From NCBI GenBank assembly GCA_946480295.1, contig CAMLIT010000008.1, positions 1 to 64,000 of the forward strand: a stretch of 64,000 nucleotides of DNA, given 5' to 3'. The notes under the pieces are model-generated. The model did no database searches and had not been told where the DNA came from. It worked only from the letters and a program-made list of their open reading frames with translations. Every line of letters starts with the position of its first letter. The stretch's first letter is position 1. Shown piece after piece: positions 17,801 through 27,498 of this stretch. Origin of the DNA: an uncultured Gemmatimonadota bacterium. Lineage in GTDB: Bacteria; Gemmatimonadota; Gemmatimonadetes; Gemmatimonadales; Gemmatimonadaceae. The position numbers and the translations under genes were made by a program.

Positions 17801-18304
17801 TCAGATCGCCTTGAACGCCTCGAACGGCTGGCGACAGTCCTCGCAGAACCAGAGCGACTTGCAGGCGGTCGAGCCGAACTCGCTGCGCTCGCGCGTCCGC
17901 CGCGAGTGGCAGAAGGGACAGCGCACCGGCTCGACGCGACGCCGCAGCGGCACGAGCTCCCTCTCGGCGGGCGCCCGGCCGGGCGGCGCGATACCGTACT
18001 CCTCGAGCCGCCGTCTGGCGTCCGCGCTCAGCCAGTCGGTCGTCCACGCCGGCGAGTACACCGTGCGGATGCGCCCGTGCTCGATCCCGTGCGCGCGCAA
18101 CGCCCGCACGATCTCCTCCTCGATCACGCGCATCGCCGGGCAGCCGGAATAGGTCGGCGTGATGACGACGGTGACGCCGTCGTCCGCGATCTCGACGTCG
18201 CGCACGATGCCGAGGTCCACGATGCTGAGCACCGGCACCTCCGGATCGGGCACCTCGTCGAGGATGGCGAGGACGCCGTCGCGGGTCAGGCTGCCCTGCG
18301 TCAC
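17801..18304 (-). CDS. paaD: Phenylacetyl-CoA epoxidase assembly protein PaaD
   Basis: MIP18/DUF59-family protein of 167 residues needed for maturation of the PaaABC epoxidase. The DUF59 core is at about 10-80 (VPDPEVPVLSIVDLGIVRDV, TPTYSGCPAM) and a C-terminal zinc ribbon has CPFCHS ... CKSLWFCEDC. E. coli PaaD has 165 residues. The start is GTG 18304, overlapping the paaC stop by four bases (GTGA). A hairpin follows the stop codon immediately. Confidence 0.93.
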   Translation of the reverse strand: MTQGSLTRDGVLAILDEVPDPEVPVLSIVDLGIVRDVEIADDGVTVVITPTYSGCPAMRVIEEEIVRALRAHGIEHGRIRTVYSPAWTTDWLSADARRRLEEYGIAPPGRAPAERELVPLRRRVEPVRCPFCHSRRTRERSEFGSTACKSLWFCEDCRQPFEAFKAI

Positions 18305-19065
18305 CACGACGCGCCCGGGAACGACCGGGGGAGGATCTGCATCTCGGCGAGCAGGTGGCCGAGGTGCTCGGTGTGCTTCCCCTCCCGCCCGCCGCGCTGC
18401 ATCCAGCCGTCGGCGGGGAGCGCCAGCGCCGAGCGCTGTACGACGTCGGCGACCTGCGCGCGCCACGCCGGCTCGAGGGCGGCGACGTCGGCGCCGATCC
18501 CCGCCGAGGCCATCGCGCGGTCCACGCCGTCCATCTGGAACAGCTCGCCCGTGTAGCGCCAAAGGTCGTCGAGCGCCGCCTGCGCGCGCCGGTGGCTCTC
18601 CGGGGTGCCGTCGCCGAGTCGGAGGACCCACTCGCCGGCGTGGCGCGCGTGGTACCTCGCCTCCTTCAGCGCCTTGGCGGCGATGCCGGCGAGGTCGGCG
18701 TTCGTGCTCGCCGTGAGCGCGTTCCAGAGCAGCACGCTGAAGACGCTGAACAGGAACTGGCGGACGATCGTGACGGCGAAGTCGCCCTTCGGCAGCTCCG
18801 CGATGAGCGCGTTGCGATAGTCGCGCGCGTCGCGGAGGTAGGCGAGGGCGTCCTCGTCGCGCCCCTGCCCCTCGGTCTCGCCGGCGAGCCTGAGCAGCAG
18901 CGTCGCCTGGCCGATGAGGTCGAGGGCGATGTTGGCGAGGGCGATGTCCTCCTCGAGGATCGGCGCGTGCCCGCACCACTCGGACAGCCGGTGTCCGAGC
19001 ACGAGACGGTCGTCGCCCAGGCGGAGCAGGTAGTCGACGAGTGCCTGACGAGTCTGCGCGTCCAT
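18301..19065 (-). CDS. paaC: Phenylacetyl-CoA epoxidase structural subunit PaaC
   Basis: Ferritin-like subunit of 254 residues that lacks a working diiron centre and scaffolds PaaA. Helical motifs LGDDRLVLGHRLSEWCGHAP, EDIALANIALDLIGQA and EARYHARHAGEWVLRLGDGT match the family. It shares one base with paaB (TGATG) and four with paaD, so the four genes form a tight operon. Confidence 0.94.
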   Translation of the reverse strand: MDAQTRQALVDYLLRLGDDRLVLGHRLSEWCGHAPILEEDIALANIALDLIGQATLLLRLAGETEGQGRDEDALAYLRDARDYRNALIAELPKGDFAVTIVRQFLFSVFSVLLWNALTASTNADLAGIAAKALKEARYHARHAGEWVLRLGDGTPESHRRAQAALDDLWRYTGELFQMDGVDRAMASAGIGADVAALEPAWRAQVADVVQRSALALPADGWMQRGGREGKHTEHLGHLLAEMQILPRSFPGASW

Positions 19066-19397
19066 CAGAAGACGCGCACGCCGCGCGGCGCCTTGTAGAA
19101 CTGCGGGTGCCGGTACGGCTTGTCGTTCGCCGGGTCGAAGAAGGGGCCGACGTCCTCCGGGGTGGATGCGACGATCGACGCCGAGGGCACGACCCAGATG
19201 CTCACCGCCTCGCTGCGGCGCGAGTACACGTCGCGCGCGTTCTGCAGCGCGTGCTCGGCGTCCACCGCGTGCACGCTCCCCGCGTGCTCGTGCGGGTCGC
19301 CGCCCGGGCCCTGCACGAAGACTTCCCACAGCGGCCACTGGCTGTCGGCGACGAGCCCCGTCGCCCCGTTCCCGGTCTGCTGGTCGTTGCTGGCCAT
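19065..19397 (-). CDS. paaB: Phenylacetyl-CoA epoxidase subunit PaaB
   Basis: Small bridging subunit of the epoxidase, 110 residues, with the family core WPLWEVFVQGPGGDPHEHAG and ALQNARDVYSRR. Residues 1-18 are a low-complexity leader. A 49-base gap separates it from paaA, the widest spacing inside the operon. Confidence 0.93.
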   Translation of the reverse strand: MASNDQQTGNGATGLVADSQWPLWEVFVQGPGGDPHEHAGSVHAVDAEHALQNARDVYSRRSEAVSIWVVPSASIVASTPEDVGPFFDPANDKPYRHPQFYKAPRGVRVF

Positions 19398-19446
19398 GTG
19401 CTCTCGCGCGTGCGTCCCGTCGCGTGTGGTGTGAGGCGGCGGCCGG

Positions 19447-20415
19447 TCAGGCGGCCGCGGACGACGACTCGGCGGCTCGTTTGGCGGCGTACGCCGACGC
19501 CGCCGCGCGCACCCACTCCCCCTCCTCGTGCGCGGCGCGGCGCGCCGCGAGCCGCTCGCGGTTGCACGGCCCGTCCCCGCCGACCACGCGCCAGAACTCG
19601 TCCCAGTCGATCGGCCCGAACTCCCAGTCCCCCGTCTCCTCGTTCAGCTTCAGCTGCGGATCGGGGATCGTCAGGCCGATGGCGATCGCCTGCGCCACGG
19701 TGAGGTTCACGAACCGCTGCCGCAGCTCGTCGTTCCCCTTCCGCTTCACCCCCCAGCGCGTCAGCTCGGCGCTGTTCGGGGAGTCCTTGTCCGACGGGCC
19801 GAACATCATCAGCGACGGCCACCACCAGCGGTTCAGCGCGTCCTGCGCCATCGCCTTCTGCTCGGGCGTCCCCGCGGCGAGCGTCGCCATGATCTCGAAG
19901 CCCTGCCGCTTGTGGAAGTTCTCCTCCTTGCAGATGCGCACCATCGCCCGCGCGTACGGGCCATACGAGGCCTTGGCGAGCATCGTCTGGTTCACGATCG
20001 CCGCGCCGTCCACCAGCCAGCCGATCGCGCCGATGTCCGCCCAGGTGAGCGTGGGATAGTTGAAGATGCTCGAGTACTTCGCCTTGCCGGCGAGGAGCTG
20101 CTGGATGAGCTCGTGCCGATCGACGCCGAGCGTCTCGGTGCCGCAGTAGATGTAGAGCCCGTGCCCCGCCTCGTCCTGCACCTTGGCGAGCAGGCCGAGC
20201 TTCCGCCGCAGCGACGGCGCGCGCGTGATCCAGTTCCCCTCCGGGAGCATGCCGACGATCTCGGAGTGCGCGTGCTGCGACATCATGCGCACGAGCTGCT
20301 TCCGGTAGCGCTCGGGCATCCAGTCCTTCGGCTCGATCGTCTCGCCGCGGGCGACGCGCGCCTCGAACTCGGCGACGCGGGCCGACTCGTCCTGTGGCTG
20401 CTGAGGTTGCGTCAT
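19447..20415 (-). CDS. paaA: Phenylacetyl-CoA 1,2-epoxidase catalytic subunit PaaA
   Basis: Diiron oxygenase subunit of 322 residues that epoxidises the aromatic ring of phenylacetyl-CoA. Ferritin-type iron ligands are seen in [15 protein letters not shown] (E...EH pattern) and in [18 protein letters not shown] 20415 starts the conserved region; an in-frame extension to 20466 would run into the divergent promoter region. First gene of paaABCD. No paaE reductase or paaK ligase gene is present in the window. Confidence 0.95.
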   Translation of the reverse strand: MTQPQQPQDESARVAEFEARVARGETIEPKDWMPERYRKQLVRMMSQHAHSEIVGMLPEGNWITRAPSLRRKLGLLAKVQDEAGHGLYIYCGTETLGVDRHELIQQLLAGKAKYSSIFNYPTLTWADIGAIGWLVDGAAIVNQTMLAKASYGPYARAMVRICKEENFHKRQGFEIMATLAAGTPEQKAMAQDALNRWWWPSLMMFGPSDKDSPNSAELTRWGVKRKGNDELRQRFVNLTVAQAIAIGLTIPDPQLKLNEETGDWEFGPIDWDEFWRVVGGDGPCNRERLAARRAAHEEGEWVRAAASAYAAKRAAESSSAAA

Positions 20416-20530
20416 GGCGGATAATTTAGGGTCGGGCCGCCGAATTCCTACGGGCGGGCGGTACATTACGCCAGCGGATGCCTACACTGCCATCCCTGTG
20501 CCTCACCATCAGATACGAGATCGCGACGAC

Positions 20531-21349
20531 ATGACCCAGCCACACGACCCGGGCGCGACGGTGGACGGCGGAGACGTGCGGGTACAGATCTCCGACGGGA
20601 TCGCGATGGTCGAGTTTCACCACCCGAAGGGCAACTCCCTTCCCGGCGCATTGCTGCGTCAGCTCGCCGAGGACATCCGGCGGATCGGCACGATCGACGA
20701 GGTCCGGGTGGTCATACTGCGCAGCGCGGGAGAAGGTCCCTTCTGCGCCGGCGCCTCCTTCGACGAGCTGAAGGCGATCGCCGACGAGCGGACGGGCACC
20801 GAGTTCTTCATGGGCTTCGCCCGGCTCATCCTCGCGATGAAGGACTGCCCGCAGCTCATCGTGACCCGCGTGCACGGGAAGGCGGTGGGCGGGGGCGTCG
20901 GCGTGATCGCGGCGTCGGACTACGCGATGGCCTCCGACACGGCGTCGATCCGGCTGAGCGAGCTGGCGGTTGGCATCGGGCCGTTCGTCGTCGGACCCGC
21001 GATCGAGCGGAAGGCGGGGCGCGGCGCCTTCGCCGCGATGGCGGTGGACGCCGACTGGCGAGACGCGCGCTGGGCGGCCCAGCACGGGCTCTACGCGCGC
21101 GTCTACGACAGCGTCGCGGAGCTGGACCACGGCGTGCTCGCCTTCGCGCGCCGCCTCGCCGCGTCCAGCCCGGAGGCGATGCGCGAGATCAAGCGCGTGG
21201 CCTGGGAGGGGACGGAGGACTGGGGCGCCCTCCTCGAGCAGCGCGCCGCGATCAGCGGCCGGCTGGTGCTGTCGCGGTTCACGCGCGAGGCGATCCGTAA
21301 CTTCGAGGGTCGAGGGTCGAGGGGCGAGGGTCGAGATGGCAGAACCTAG
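20531..21349 (+). CDS. Enoyl-CoA hydratase/isomerase family protein
   Basis: Crotonase-fold protein of 272 residues, divergent from paaA. The oxyanion-hole segments are GPFCAGASFDEL near 70 and GKAVGGGVGVIAASDYAMAS near 117. The first catalytic Glu of hydratases (GGGCE) is Gly here, while the second acidic position is kept in LSELAVGIGP. An isomerase, or a hydratase with altered chemistry, is therefore possible; PaaF would fit by context but not by catalytic residues. The C-terminal 12 residues (EGRGSRGEGRDGRT) derive from a GGGTCGA heptad array. Confidence 0.75.
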   Translation: MTQPHDPGATVDGGDVRVQISDGIAMVEFHHPKGNSLPGALLRQLAEDIRRIGTIDEVRVVILRSAGEGPFCAGASFDELKAIADERTGTEFFMGFARLILAMKDCPQLIVTRVHGKAVGGGVGVIAASDYAMASDTASIRLSELAVGIGPFVVGPAIERKAGRGAFAAMAVDADWRDARWAAQHGLYARVYDSVAELDHGVLAFARRLAASSPEAMREIKRVAWEGTEDWGALLEQRAAISGRLVLSRFTREAIRNFEGRGSRGEGRDGRT

Positions 21350-21442
21350 GAGATAGGGTCGAGGGTCGAGGGTCGAGGGTCGAGATGGAGTCGGTCGTGT
21401 ATCCACGCTTCGTCTCGACCCTCGACCCCATACCCTCGACCC
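21307..21442. repeat. Inverted GGGTCGA heptad arrays between convergent genes
   Basis: G-tracts on the plus strand begin at 21307, 21314, 21321, 21328 and again at 21356, 21363, 21370, 21377. C-tracts begin at 21419, 21426, 21433 and 21440. All steps are 7 bases. The two halves can pair into a long hairpin, or each G-rich strand can form a quadruplex in the 3' end of its own gene. Confidence 0.92.
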
Positions 21443-21449
21443 TGAACTC

Positions 21450-22697
21450 CTACTTCTCCCGCTTCCCCGCCCCCTCCACGCTGATCCCCTCCCGCACGAC
21501 CGCCACCGCCTCCGGCTCCCCGAATACCTCGCGCGCCGCGTCCTCGAAGGTGATGGCGAAGTCGCGCTCGACGACGCGGCGGGCGGCTCGCTCGGCGGCG
21601 GGACGCAGCTGACGCGCGGCGTCCATCATGTCCGCGATCCGGAAGCGCCTCCCCTCGAGGTGCGCCAGGTACTCCTCGACCGCGGTGAGGTAGCCCATCA
21701 TCCCGCCGAGCTCCGTCGGGCAGTAGATCTTGCGCGCGGCGCGCAGTCGCTCGGCGCCGCCCGGATCCGGCATCGCCAGGTTCTCCGACCCGCACACCAC
21801 CTGGAGGCGAGCGTTGCGGATGCACTGCTCCACGGTCGCGTCGTCGAGCGAGCCGCCCGCGGCGTTCACGACGAGCGCGTCCATCGGCTGGTCGAGGAAG
21901 ACGTCCTTGCCGTTTGGCGGGAAGACCTCCACGCCGAGCTTCGCGATCTCCGCGCGGCGCGTCTCCTTCAGCTCGACGGCGAGCATGCGCGTGCCGCGCT
22001 CGTGCAACCGGCCGACGATATGGCGTCCGATGTTGCCCACGCCGATCAGCCCGACGACCGCCTTCTCCAGCGGCAGCTCGAGCGCGGCGAGGATCCCGTC
22101 GAGCACGAAGTAGTTCCCCTCGCCCGTGGGCTGCGACGTGTCGGCGACCACGCTCCCGGGAAACCGCTCGTTGAGGTACTGCAGCGACTGCGTCCTGCCG
22201 TCGGACATCAACCCGAGGCCGAGGTCCTGGCCCGTGGTGAGGAGGATCCCCGCGCTCCCTTCGACGTCACGGAAGCACTCGACGGCGAAGTCGAGGAGCT
22301 CGAAGTCGTGCTTCTGCCCGACGCGCGCGTCGGGCGTGGGCCGCATGACGCACTTCCCGCCGACGATGCGTCCCATGTCGCGCAGGGCGAGCGGCCCGCC
22401 GATGCGCATGAGGCGCGACCAGTAGACCTTCTCCTCCATCCCGATCGCGAGGTCGATCGCCTCGTGGTCGGGATCGAACCCCGGCAGGCGCGTGCGCTCC
22501 TCGGGCGCGATACGAAAACCGCCGAGCGAGAGCTTGTGCGAGCCCGGCTCGGCGTGCGTGGCGATGCTCAGTACCCAGTCGTGCCGCAGGTGCTTGTAGC
22601 GGTACAGCCAGACGTTCGGGTTGAGCGATCTCGTGAGCTCCGGGCCGATATGGATGGTCTCGGAGGGGGGGAGGATCGTTTTCTGGAAGGAAGTCAT
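21450..22697 (-). CDS. Divergent Glu/Leu/Phe/Val dehydrogenase family protein
   Basis: NAD(P)-dependent amino-acid dehydrogenase-like protein, 415 residues. Landmarks of the family are recognisable but diverged: LSLGGFRIA near 63, the lysine segments AIGMEEKVYW and IVGGKCVM, the Rossmann loop GLIGVGNIGRHIVGRL near 235, and VVNAAGGSLDD. Neighbouring hmgA and hppD suggest deamination of an aromatic amino acid, but the substrate is not proven. There is no Shine-Dalgarno: a C-rich heptad array reaches to within 4 bases of the ATG. The stop is followed by a G-rich array. Confidence 0.7.
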   Translation of the reverse strand: MTSFQKTILPPSETIHIGPELTRSLNPNVWLYRYKHLRHDWVLSIATHAEPGSHKLSLGGFRIAPEERTRLPGFDPDHEAIDLAIGMEEKVYWSRLMRIGGPLALRDMGRIVGGKCVMRPTPDARVGQKHDFELLDFAVECFRDVEGSAGILLTTGQDLGLGLMSDGRTQSLQYLNERFPGSVVADTSQPTGEGNYFVLDGILAALELPLEKAVVGLIGVGNIGRHIVGRLHERGTRMLAVELKETRRAEIAKLGVEVFPPNGKDVFLDQPMDALVVNAAGGSLDDATVEQCIRNARLQVVCGSENLAMPDPGGAERLRAARKIYCPTELGGMMGYLTAVEEYLAHLEGRRFRIADMMDAARQLRPAAERAARRVVERDFAITFEDAAREVFGEPEAVAVVREGISVEGAGKREK

Positions 22698-22701
22698 GAT
22701 A

Positions 22702-22725
22702 GGGACGAGGGACGAGGGACGAGGG
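22702..22725 (+). repeat. GGGACGA array abutting a start codon
   Basis: GGG at 22702, 22709, 22716 and 22723. On the coding (minus) strand of the dehydrogenase this reads as CCCTCGT repeats ending four bases before the ATG. Confidence 0.9.
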
Positions 22726-22783
22726 ACGAGCGACGCGGGCTTCGTCCGCGCGCGAGCGCCTGACGAGCGAGCGATCTTCTCGA

Positions 22784-22840
22784 CCCTCGACCGTCGACCC
22801 TCGCCCCTCGGCGTGCCGCGCGTCCCGCGTCCCGCGTCCC
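22784..22840 (-). repeat. Heptad arrays directly after the hmgA stop
   Basis: CCC at 22784, 22798, 22805 (GGGTCGA type, one degenerate unit at 22791) and at 22824, 22831, 22838 (GGGACGC type). On the hmgA coding strand the G-rich array starts with the base after TGA. Confidence 0.85.
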
Positions 22841-24031
22841 TCACGTTGTTGGCGGATTGAACGCGACGTGCTGCGCGTCGATCCAGCTCCGGTGATAGTT
22901 CGGGTCCTCGATGGCCAGCGCCTGCTTCGCGACGCGCAACGGACGGAAGCTGTCCATCATCACCGCCAGCTCGTTCGTCGCCTTCGCGCCGATCGACGCC
23001 TCGGCGCGGCCCGGATGCGGCCCGTGCGGGATGCCGTCGGGATGCAGCGTGATGCTCCCGTACTCGATCCCCTTCCGGCTCATGAACTCGCTCGACGCAT
23101 AGTATAGGACCTCGTCGGAGTCCACGTTGCTGTGGTTGTAGGGCGCCGGCACCGCCTCGGGATCGAAATCATACGGCCGTGGGCAGAACGAGCAGACGAC
23201 GAAGTTGTCGCCCTCGAACGTCTGGTGCACCGGCGGCGGCTGGTGCACGCGCCCCACGATCGGCTCGAAATCGTGGATGTTGAACGCCCACGGGTAGAAG
23301 TAACCGTCCCAGCCGACCACGTCCAGCGGGTGATGGTCGATCACGATCTCATTGATTCCATTGTACTGCTTGACGAGGATGCGGAAGTCGCCCATCTCGT
23401 CGTGCGTCTTCAGCTCCAGCGGCTTGCGGAAGTCCCGCTCCGAGTACGGCGCGCCCTCCTTGAGCTGGCCGAACTCGTTCCGGTAGCGCTTCGGCGTGCG
23501 CACGTGTCCGCGGCTCTCCATGACGAGGAACTTGTGCGGCACGTTCGCGTCCAGCCGCCAGCGGTGCAGGATGCCGCGGTGGATGACGACGTAGTCCCCC
23601 TCGCGGTAGGGCAGCTCGCCGTACACCGACTCGAGCACCCCCTGCCCCTGGCTGACGTAGACGATCTCGTCGCCCTGCGCATTGCGGTAGAAGTGCTCGT
23701 CCTGCTCGTCGGGCTCGACGTACAGCATCGCCACGTCGGAGTTGAAGAGCAGCGGCGTGCGGCCGAGCGTCGGGCTGCCGCCCTTCGTCGCGCGCGCCGT
23801 GAGGAAGTGGCGGTGGCGGAGCGCGTTGTCCTCGTCAGGCTGGTACGTCGTCTCCGCGAGCCGCCGCACGCACTTGACCGTCGTCGGCGGGTGCACGTGG
23901 TACAGCAGCGACGACGTTCCCGTGAACCCCTCGTGCCCCATCAGCTCCTCGGCGTAGATCCCGCCGTTCGGCTTCCGGAACGCGATGTGCCGCTTGCGGG
24001 GGATGGTGCCGAGCGTGTGGTAGACAGGCAT
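22841..24031 (-). CDS. hmgA: Homogentisate 1,2-dioxygenase
   Basis: Non-haem iron enzyme that opens homogentisate to maleylacetoacetate in tyrosine breakdown. 396 residues, slightly short of the usual 430-440. Iron ligands are recognisable in PAPYNHSNVDSDEVLYYASSEF (His and Glu) and in HPDGIPHGPHPG. A second conserved block is GYFYPWAFNIHDFEP. The ATG 24031 is the only good start. It is followed 187 bases later, on the same strand, by nothing else of the pathway: maleylacetoacetate isomerase and fumarylacetoacetase genes are not in the window. Confidence 0.95.
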   Translation of the reverse strand: MPVYHTLGTIPRKRHIAFRKPNGGIYAEELMGHEGFTGTSSLLYHVHPPTTVKCVRRLAETTYQPDEDNALRHRHFLTARATKGGSPTLGRTPLLFNSDVAMLYVEPDEQDEHFYRNAQGDEIVYVSQGQGVLESVYGELPYREGDYVVIHRGILHRWRLDANVPHKFLVMESRGHVRTPKRYRNEFGQLKEGAPYSERDFRKPLELKTHDEMGDFRILVKQYNGINEIVIDHHPLDVVGWDGYFYPWAFNIHDFEPIVGRVHQPPPVHQTFEGDNFVVCSFCPRPYDFDPEAVPAPYNHSNVDSDEVLYYASSEFMSRKGIEYGSITLHPDGIPHGPHPGRAEASIGAKATNELAVMMDSFRPLRVAKQALAIEDPNYHRSWIDAQHVAFNPPTT

Positions 24032-24168
24032 GGGTGTCCGTGATTGCTGGTGAATTCGGCTGCGCGGCTAGGAGACGCGGGACGCGTCGCGCGTGGTGGC
24101 GTGACGGCGGTCGAAGGAACACCTGGGCATCGGCGGCCGATGCCCGACCGGTCGCGCGCGCCGCGCGT

Positions 24169-24217
24169 CCCGCGTCCCGCGCCGCCACCTCGTCCCTCGT
24201 CCCTCGTCCCGCGTCCC
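24169..24217 (-). repeat. Heptad array directly after the hppD stop
   Basis: CCC at 24169, 24176, 24194, 24201, 24208 and 24215; the last four are at exact 7-base spacing and touch the hppD stop codon (24218). On the coding strand TGA is immediately followed by GGGACGC then GGGACGA units. Confidence 0.9.
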
Positions 24218-25369
<1,152 letters not shown>

Positions 25370-27478
25370 TCAGGTCCTCAATTCCTCCAGATCCCTGTAC
25401 AGCTCCAGCGCCTCCGGGTTGGCCAGCGCATCCACGTTCTTCACCGGCCGCCCGTGGATGACCTCCCGCACCGCCAGCTCGGTGATCTTGCCGCTGATCG
25501 TGCGGGGGATGTCGGCCACCTGCACGATCTTCTTCGGCACGTGGTGCGGACTCGTGTTCTCCCGCACCTGCCGGCGGATCTTCTCGCGCAGCGCGTCGGT
25601 GAGGAGCTGCCCGCCGGCGAGCCGCACGAAGAGCACGATCCGCATGTCCGACCCGTCGCCGACCTCCTGGCCGACGACGAGGCTCTCCACCACCTCCGGG
25701 AGCTGCTCCACCTGCCGGTAGATCTCCGCCGTGCCGATCCGGACGCCGCCGGGGTTGAGCGTCGCGTCGCTCCGGCCGTAGATCACCAGGCCGTCGTGCT
25801 CGGTGAGCTCCGCCCAGTCCCCGTGCCGCCACACGTTCGGATACTGCGCGAAGTAGGCCGCGCGGTACTTCGCGCCGCCGGGGTCGTTCCAGAAGCAGAT
25901 CGGCATGCTCGGGAAGGGCGCCGTACACACGAGCTCCCCCGGAACGCCGCGCACCGGCCGCCCGGCGTCGTCGAGGATCTCGACGGCCATGCCCAGCCCG
26001 CGCGTCTGCAGCTCGCCGCGCCACACCGGCCCGATCGGGTTGCCGAGGGCGAAGCAGGAGATGATGTCCGTGCCCCCGCTGATGCTGCTCAGCCGGACGT
26101 CCGGCTTCACGTCCCGGTAGACGTAGTCGAAGCTGTGGGCGGCGAGCGGGCTTCCCGTCGAGAGGATCGCCCGGAGCGACGAGAGGTCGTGCGTGGCGGC
26201 CGGGCGCTGCCCTTCCTTCTCGGCCAGCGCGAGCCACTTCGCGCTCGTGCCGAACACGGTGATGCGCTCCGCGGCCGCCATGTCCCACAGCACCGTGCGC
26301 CGCCGCAGCAGCGGCGCGCCGTCGTACAGCACCACCGTCGCCCCCACCGCCAGGCTGCTCACCAGCCAGTTCCACATCATCCACCCGCAGGTGGTGAAGT
26401 AGAAGATCCGGTCGTCGCGCGTCAGGTCCGTGTGCAGCACGAGCTCCTTGAGGTGCTGGAGCAGCGTGCCGCCGACGCCGTGCACCATGCACTTGGGCAG
26501 GCCGGTGGTGCCTGACGAGTACATGATGTAGAGGGGGGAGTCGAAGGGGATGCGGGTGAACGCTGGGGACGCGGGACGCGGGACGCGCGGCGCGCGGAAC
26601 TCCTCCCAGCGCACGGCACCGCGTATCACGTCGAGCTCCACGTCGCGGTTGCGGTACGGCACGATGACCACGCGCTCGATGTCGGGGATCGCGTCGACGA
26701 TCTGCGCCACGCGGGCGAGGCAGTCGATCTCCTTGCCGCCGTAGAGATAGCCGTCGGCGCAGAAGAGCACGCGCGGGCGGATCTGGCCGAAGCGGTCGAG
26801 CACCCCGGAGACGCCGAAGTCCGGCGAGCACGACGACCAGATCGCGCCGAGGCTCGCCGTGGCGAGCATCGCGATCACCGTCTCGGGGAGGTTCGGCAGG
26901 AAGCCGGCGACGCGGTCTCCCACCCCGACGCCGAGCGCACGCAGGGCCTCGGCGACGCGCGCGACCTCGGCCGACAGCTCGGCGTACGACAGCACGCGCT
27001 GCCGGCCCTCCTCGTTCCAGGCGACGATCGCGTCGCGCTCGTCCGCGTGACGCAGGAGGTTCTCGGCGAAGTTGAGCCGCGCCCCGGGGAACCACCGCGG
27101 CCCGAGCTCCGGATCCGGCGGCGCCATGCGATCGCCGCCGACCACCACCGCGTCCCATCGCGCGCCGTCGGCGCGCGTGTCGGCGATGATGCCGCAGAAG
27201 TCCCACACGGCCGCCCAGAACCGATCGCGATGCTCCACGGACCAGCGATGGAGCGCCGCGTAGTCGCGCACCTCCGCCGCCTCCCCCCCGAGCGACCGCA
27301 CGTGGGCGAGGAAGCGCGTCAGGTTGGCGCGCGCGCACTGCTCCGGCGACGGGGTCCAGAGCGGCAGCGCCGGAGCGGCTGCCGGTCCGGCGAGGGGCTC
27401 GGTCACGAGGGCGTCGAGAGGGTCCGGCGTGAATATATCCCCGACCCTCGGCTCGCAAAACGAGGGCCGGCGCGCCAC
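25370..27478 (-). CDS. aacS: Acetoacetyl-CoA synthetase
   Basis: AMP-forming ligase that activates acetoacetate, an end product of the homogentisate route. The adenylation motif [18 protein letters not shown] is near 315-332, with [32 protein letters not shown] and the catalytic-lysine end [13 protein letters not shown]. 702 residues, longer than the usual 650. The first 24 residues are weakly supported and GTG 27406 is an alternative start. Between EEF and FTRIPF a linker [10 protein letters not shown] is encoded by three GGGACGC heptads (26566-26582), an in-frame repeat insertion that left the conserved blocks intact. Confidence 0.94.
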   Translation of the reverse strand: MARRPSFCEPRVGDIFTPDPLDALVTEPLAGPAAAPALPLWTPSPEQCARANLTRFLAHVRSLGGEAAEVRDYAALHRWSVEHRDRFWAAVWDFCGIIADTRADGARWDAVVVGGDRMAPPDPELGPRWFPGARLNFAENLLRHADERDAIVAWNEEGRQRVLSYAELSAEVARVAEALRALGVGVGDRVAGFLPNLPETVIAMLATASLGAIWSSCSPDFGVSGVLDRFGQIRPRVLFCADGYLYGGKEIDCLARVAQIVDAIPDIERVVIVPYRNRDVELDVIRGAVRWEEFRAPRVPRPASPAFTRIPFDSPLYIMYSSGTTGLPKCMVHGVGGTLLQHLKELVLHTDLTRDDRIFYFTTCGWMMWNWLVSSLAVGATVVLYDGAPLLRRRTVLWDMAAAERITVFGTSAKWLALAEKEGQRPAATHDLSSLRAILSTGSPLAAHSFDYVYRDVKPDVRLSSISGGTDIISCFALGNPIGPVWRGELQTRGLGMAVEILDDAGRPVRGVPGELVCTAPFPSMPICFWNDPGGAKYRAAYFAQYPNVWRHGDWAELTEHDGLVIYGRSDATLNPGGVRIGTAEIYRQVEQLPEVVESLVVGQEVGDGSDMRIVLFVRLAGGQLLTDALREKIRRQVRENTSPHHVPKKIVQVADIPRTISGKITELAVREVIHGRPVKNVDALANPEALELYRDLEELRT
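26566..26582 (+). repeat. GGGACGC heptads inside aacS
   Basis: GGG at 26566, 26573 and 26580. The repeat is in frame within the coding sequence and encodes the Pro/Arg-rich linker upstream of the adenylate-binding motif. Confidence 0.85.
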
Positions 27479-27498
27479 CCCCCGCCGCCGCTACGCGG

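Noticed and set aside
14519..18556. A 1300-codon plus-strand open frame across paaG, E1 and paaC
   Set aside because: Low-complexity Arg/Ala product overlapping several well supported genes in other frames; stops are rare in this composition.
21307..21442. Heptad arrays considered as a CRISPR array
   Set aside because: Units are 7 bases with no unique spacers of 25-45 bases and no cas genes nearby.
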